From contig NZ_CP136758.1 of NCBI RefSeq assembly GCF_032930845.1, positions 1,317,001 to 1,381,000 on the forward strand: a stretch of 64,000 bases of DNA, read 5' to 3'. Shown in pieces: positions 61,185 through 64,000 of this stretch. Under the pieces are notes generated by a model. The model did no database searches, was not told where the DNA came from, and saw only the letters and a list, made by a program, of their open reading frames with translations. Source of the stretch: Parvularcula sp. LCG005 (lineage in GTDB: Bacteria; Pseudomonadota; Alphaproteobacteria; Caulobacterales; Parvularculaceae). The position numbers and the translations under genes were made by a program. Position 1 is the stretch's first letter, and each line of letters opens with the position of its first letter.

Positions 61185-62413
61185 GGGTCTTGCCTCTCTG
61201 TGATGACTGTCGCACCAGTTTCCAATGTGCGGTGTACCGGACAACGGCCGGCAATTTCAAATATTCGATCGCGGGTTTTGTCGTCAAAATCACCGGAAAT
61301 CGTAATTTTTCGCGTAAAGACGTCCGGTTTCATCGCAGTTTCGTTTGTGACCAATTCGGCGTCCTGTTCGTGTGACTTTTCGTGGTCGACAACGCACGAG
61401 AGATGGTCGAGCGGAATTTTCTTGCGCTCCGCATACATCCGGATCGTCATCGTGGTGCAGGCGCCAAGGGCAGCACATAAAAGGTCATAGGGGGAGGGGC
61501 CGCTGCCCAACCCGCCAAGTGCCAACGGTTCATCGGCGATCAGGCGATGGGGACCTGTTTGAATGAGATTCTGGTATCGCCCCTGTCCGGTCTCGGAAAC
61601 ATGCACCTTCTTTTCCGTCAGAGCTGGCGGACGGGCAGCAGCATCGATGTTCAGATAACGCTCCGCCCACGCCGCGATCACCTGCGCCGCATAGGTCGCA
61701 TCAACGGGATTGGTGACGAGGTGATCTGCGTTGTCGAGTGACACGAAGCTCTTGGGGTGTTTCGCCGCGACAAACAGGCGGGAGGCGTTCTCTATACCGA
61801 CTGTTTCATCTGTCGGTGAATGCATGATAAGGAACGCGCGGTGCAGATCCGCGGCGCATTCGAGTATCGAATGTTGTTCGAGATCATCGATAAACTGCTT
61901 GTCGATGCGGAACGGCCGCCCGGCAAGGCTCACCTCTGCGGTCCCCTCAGTCTGGATCTTGTCCAGATGATCGGCAAACTGATTTTTGACGTGGTGAACA
62001 TCCGCGGGGGCCGCAATGGTTGCAACGGCCTTGACCTCTGGGATCATGTGGGCAACCGCGATGACCGCAGCGCCACCCAGGGAATGGCCGACAAGTAGGG
62101 ATGGCGCGTCGTAGCGGTCGCGCATGAAAGCGGCCGCACTGCAGAGATCGGCAATATTCATCGAGAAGTTGGTCGACGAAAATTCGCCGCCCGATGCGCC
62201 CAAGCCCGTGAAATCAAACCGCAGCACGGCAATGCCGCTGTCGGTCAGCGCTGCCGAGACCGTCCGTGCAGCGATAAAATCCTTGGAACAGGTGAAGCAG
62301 TGAGCGAACAGGGCGTAGGCCTTGATCGGGCCCTTAGGCAGGTCAAGACGTGCCGCAAGTTCCGCGCCCGTTGCGCCCGTAAACGTCAAACGCCGGTTCT
62401 GTTCTGCCATCAT
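61181..62413 (-). CDS. Bifunctional alpha/beta hydrolase / OsmC-family protein
   Basis: 410 residues. Residues 1-260: alpha/beta hydrolase with LLVGHSLGGAAVIAVAH (nucleophile Ser), MHSPTDETVGIENA for the acid and LDNADHLVTN for the His. Residues 280-408: OsmC peroxidase-like domain with GPSPYDLLCAALGACTTMTI (Cys of LGACT) and VVDHEKSHEQDAE. A second resolving cysteine appears in the first GxC. The fusion is known in several proteobacteria. Upstream are purN and purM; the operon continues to chorismate mutase and the thioesterases. Confidence 0.92.
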   Translation of the reverse strand: MMAEQNRRLTFTGATGAELAARLDLPKGPIKAYALFAHCFTCSKDFIAARTVSAALTDSGIAVLRFDFTGLGASGGEFSSTNFSMNIADLCSAAAFMRDRYDAPSLLVGHSLGGAAVIAVAHMIPEVKAVATIAAPADVHHVKNQFADHLDKIQTEGTAEVSLAGRPFRIDKQFIDDLEQHSILECAADLHRAFLIMHSPTDETVGIENASRLFVAAKHPKSFVSLDNADHLVTNPVDATYAAQVIAAWAERYLNIDAAARPPALTEKKVHVSETGQGRYQNLIQTGPHRLIADEPLALGGLGSGPSPYDLLCAALGACTTMTIRMYAERKKIPLDHLSCVVDHEKSHEQDAELVTNETAMKPDVFTRKITISGDFDDKTRDRIFEIAGRCPVHRTLETGATVITERQDP

Positions 62414-62419
62414 GTGTTC

Positions 62420-63076
62420 CTAGCGTCGGTAACGGGTGCGGGTATTGAAGCTCATCAGCATGTCGGACGGGACGGTCAGCGCATCTGCCCCAGTTTGGTC
62501 GCCAGTGAGAAAGACGCGTACGGCTGCCGGGTAGAGAAGATGTTCCGCCTGCCGAACCCGTGCAGAAAGACTGTCCAGCGTGTCCGCTGAATGTCGAGGG
62601 ACCGCCACCTGACCGACGATTGGCCCGCCATCGAGCTCTTCCGTCACTGCATGGACCGTACAGCCCGATAGCGTGGCGGTCGAGGCAAGGACCTGTTCAT
62701 GGGCGCGATTGCCCGTGAAGGCGGGCAAAAGGGACGGGTGGATATTCAGCATCCGCTCCCGCCATTTCGCCATGAAGGTTTGCGTCAGGATTCGCATGAA
62801 GCCCGCGAGGCAGACAAATTCAATGCCTGCCTCCTCCAGCGCCTCGTCAATTGCGGCATCAAACTCTTCGCGGCTGGCATAGTCGCGATGGGGAATAACC
62901 AGCGTTCTGATCCCGGCCCGCTCTGCGCGCGCCAGGCCTGCGGCATCAGCCCGATTGGAAATCACGAGCTGGAGGTCGGCGGGAAAAGCTGGATCTGCAT
63001 TGCGGGCATCGATCAACGCCTGCAGGTTCGTGCCGCTGCCTGAGATCAGGACCGCCGTGGCTATTGCCGTGCTCAT
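62420..63076 (-). CDS. purN: Phosphoribosylglycinamide formyltransferase
   Basis: 218 residues. Third purine step, using 10-formyl-tetrahydrofolate. Marks: [36 protein letters not shown] with [20 protein letters not shown] containing the catalytic Asn-His, and [20 protein letters not shown] with the Asp. Usual length for this group. ATGA overlap with purM. Confidence 0.96.
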   Translation of the reverse strand: MSTAIATAVLISGSGTNLQALIDARNADPAFPADLQLVISNRADAAGLARAERAGIRTLVIPHRDYASREEFDAAIDEALEEAGIEFVCLAGFMRILTQTFMAKWRERMLNIHPSLLPAFTGNRAHEQVLASTATLSGCTVHAVTEELDGGPIVGQVAVPRHSADTLDSLSARVRQAEHLLYPAAVRVFLTGDQTGADALTVPSDMLMSFNTRTRYRR

Positions 63077-64000
63077 TTTTTGACCAAGGTGCCGATGACG
63101 CGCCCTTCGGGCAGGCTATCAAGAATGCTGTCGGCCACGTCCTGGGCCACGATGATGACCATGCCGATCCCTGCGTTGAAGGTCAGCCGGATATCTTCGA
63201 TCGACAGTTCGCCAGCGCTGCGCAGCCAGTCGAACAGGGGCGGCAGTTCCAGATTCTTGTCGTCATAGGACGGGGCCAGATCGTCGGGCAGAGCGCGAGG
63301 CACGTTCTCGGTAAGGCCGCCGCCGGTGATATGCGCAAGCCCCTTGATGGAACCTGCTTTGCACAGGGGCAGCAGTTCTTTCACATAAATAGCCGTCGGC
63401 GCCATGAACGCGTCGGCGAGCGTCCCGTCGGAAAAGGGCGACTTGTCTTCCCAGTTCAACCCCTGGCCGGCGACAATCTTGCGGATCAGGGAGAAGCCAT
63501 TGGAGTGAGGACCCGAGGACGGCAGGCCAATCATGACGTCTCCCTCGACCATCGCGTCAGTGTTGGGCAGCACCTTGTCGCGGTCCACCGCGCCGACGCA
63601 GAATCCGGCGAGGTCATAATGTCCGTCATCGTACATGCCCGGCATCTCTGCCGTCTCGCCGCCAATCAAGGCCGCACCGGCCCGGCGACAACCCTCCGCT
63701 ACACCGCCAATGACACTGGCGGCCACGCCTTCGTCGAGTTTGCCGCAGGCAAAATAGTCAAGGAAAAACAGTGGCTCAGCGCCTTGGGCGAGAACATCAT
63801 TTACGCACATGGCTACCAGGTCGATACCGACCGTATCGTGGCGCCCTGTCTGAAAGGCCAGCATCAGTTTAGTGCCGACGCCGTCGGTCCCTGAAACGAG
63901 AAGGGGATCGTCGTACCCGGCAGCCTTGAGGTCAAACAGCCCGCCAAAACCGCCCAGATCAGCGGTCGCACCCGCCCGGCGGGTTGCCTTAGCTAAGGGG
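63073..64000 (-). CDS. purM: Phosphoribosylformylglycinamidine cyclo-ligase, 5' part outside the window
   Basis: The frame runs to the window edge, so the N-terminus is missing. Visible: [20 protein letters not shown] with [54 protein letters not shown] and [16 protein letters not shown]. These are AIR synthetase motifs (ATP-dependent ring closure of FGAM). About 308 residues are seen of roughly 345. Joined to purN by an ATGA overlap. Confidence 0.96.
   Translation of the reverse strand, partial: PLAKATRRAGATADLGGFGGLFDLKAAGYDDPLLVSGTDGVGTKLMLAFQTGRHDTVGIDLVAMCVNDVLAQGAEPLFFLDYFACGKLDEGVAASVIGGVAEGCRRAGAALIGGETAEMPGMYDDGHYDLAGFCVGAVDRDKVLPNTDAMVEGDVMIGLPSSGPHSNGFSLIRKIVAGQGLNWEDKSPFSDGTLADAFMAPTAIYVKELLPLCKAGSIKGLAHITGGGLTENVPRALPDDLAPSYDDKNLELPPLFDWLRSAGELSIEDIRLTFNAGIGMVIIVAQDVADSILDSLPEGRVIGTLVKK

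Overview
The window looks like a chromosomal stretch of a free-living, aerobic, pigmented alphaproteobacterium. The evidence is a bacterial NDUFA12 (complex I accessory subunit), a MidA/NDUFAF7 family methyltransferase, DUF4167, DUF2155 and DUF6356 proteins, a pyruvate dehydrogenase E1 beta with its own lipoyl domain, an iscR-led suf operon and a carotenoid cluster. A marine Parvularcula- or Hyphomonas-like lineage would fit, but I cannot fix the genus from sequence alone. Genes are tightly packed, often with ATGA, GTGA or TAATG overlaps. I see no rRNA, tRNA, CRISPR array, insertion sequence or prophage.

Layout. 1-3504: the 3' end of an rsmB-like gene, a DUF4167 gene, and queA-tgt (queuosine). 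3501-7719 (minus): crtY-crtI-crtB-crtZ, sufficient to go from GGPP to zeaxanthin. 7966-12318: NDUFA12, DUF2155, aat, a DUF305 membrane protein, a FemAB-like protein and a dienoyl-CoA-reductase-like SDR. 12437-21020: a scattered pyruvate dehydrogenase locus, in the order pdhB, two DUF805 genes, pdhC, two minus-strand membrane proteins, lpd, two small genes, pdhA. 21210-29519: pirin, fumC, a lipoprotein, a RusA-like nuclease, three envelope proteins of unknown function, phoH and a cytochrome b561-YceI fusion. 29555-39227: an alpha/beta hydrolase, then iscR, a cysteine desulfurase, sufB, four extra genes, sufC, sufD, sufS, sufT and sufA. 39224-50626: small envelope genes, blc, alaS, a secreted nucleoside-hydrolase-like protein, prs, pgeF-midA-lgt, an AT-rich TonB-C-like protein and gshB. 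50818-55067: ubiK, ybjN, a probably frameshifted DUF2946 gene with an outer-membrane protein, proC and a deacetylase. 55079-64000: a histidine phosphatase, xseB, dxs, tlyA, an RNA methyltransferase, then on the minus strand purM(partial)-purN-OsmC fusion-chorismate mutase-two thioesterases.

How the parts fit. The Suf products supply Fe-S clusters to complex I and other Fe-S enzymes. Pyruvate dehydrogenase and fumarase feed central carbon flow. Dxs starts the isoprenoid route that the crt genes draw on, although no prenyl diphosphate synthase gene lies in the window.

Most of the window is housekeeping. The parts that ordinary annotation does not explain are: a four-gene, partly AT-rich insertion inside the suf operon, with a REP-like inverted-repeat element at its left edge; the dispersed pdh locus; a possible rod-shaped RNA upstream of crtY; several intergenic dyads that look like operators or leader structures (near 386, 21169, 27959, 30256, 39454 and 53277); and a likely frameshift at about 51830. 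I did not find a clearly new multi-gene defence or biosynthetic system. The suf insertion is the best candidate for an undescribed module.
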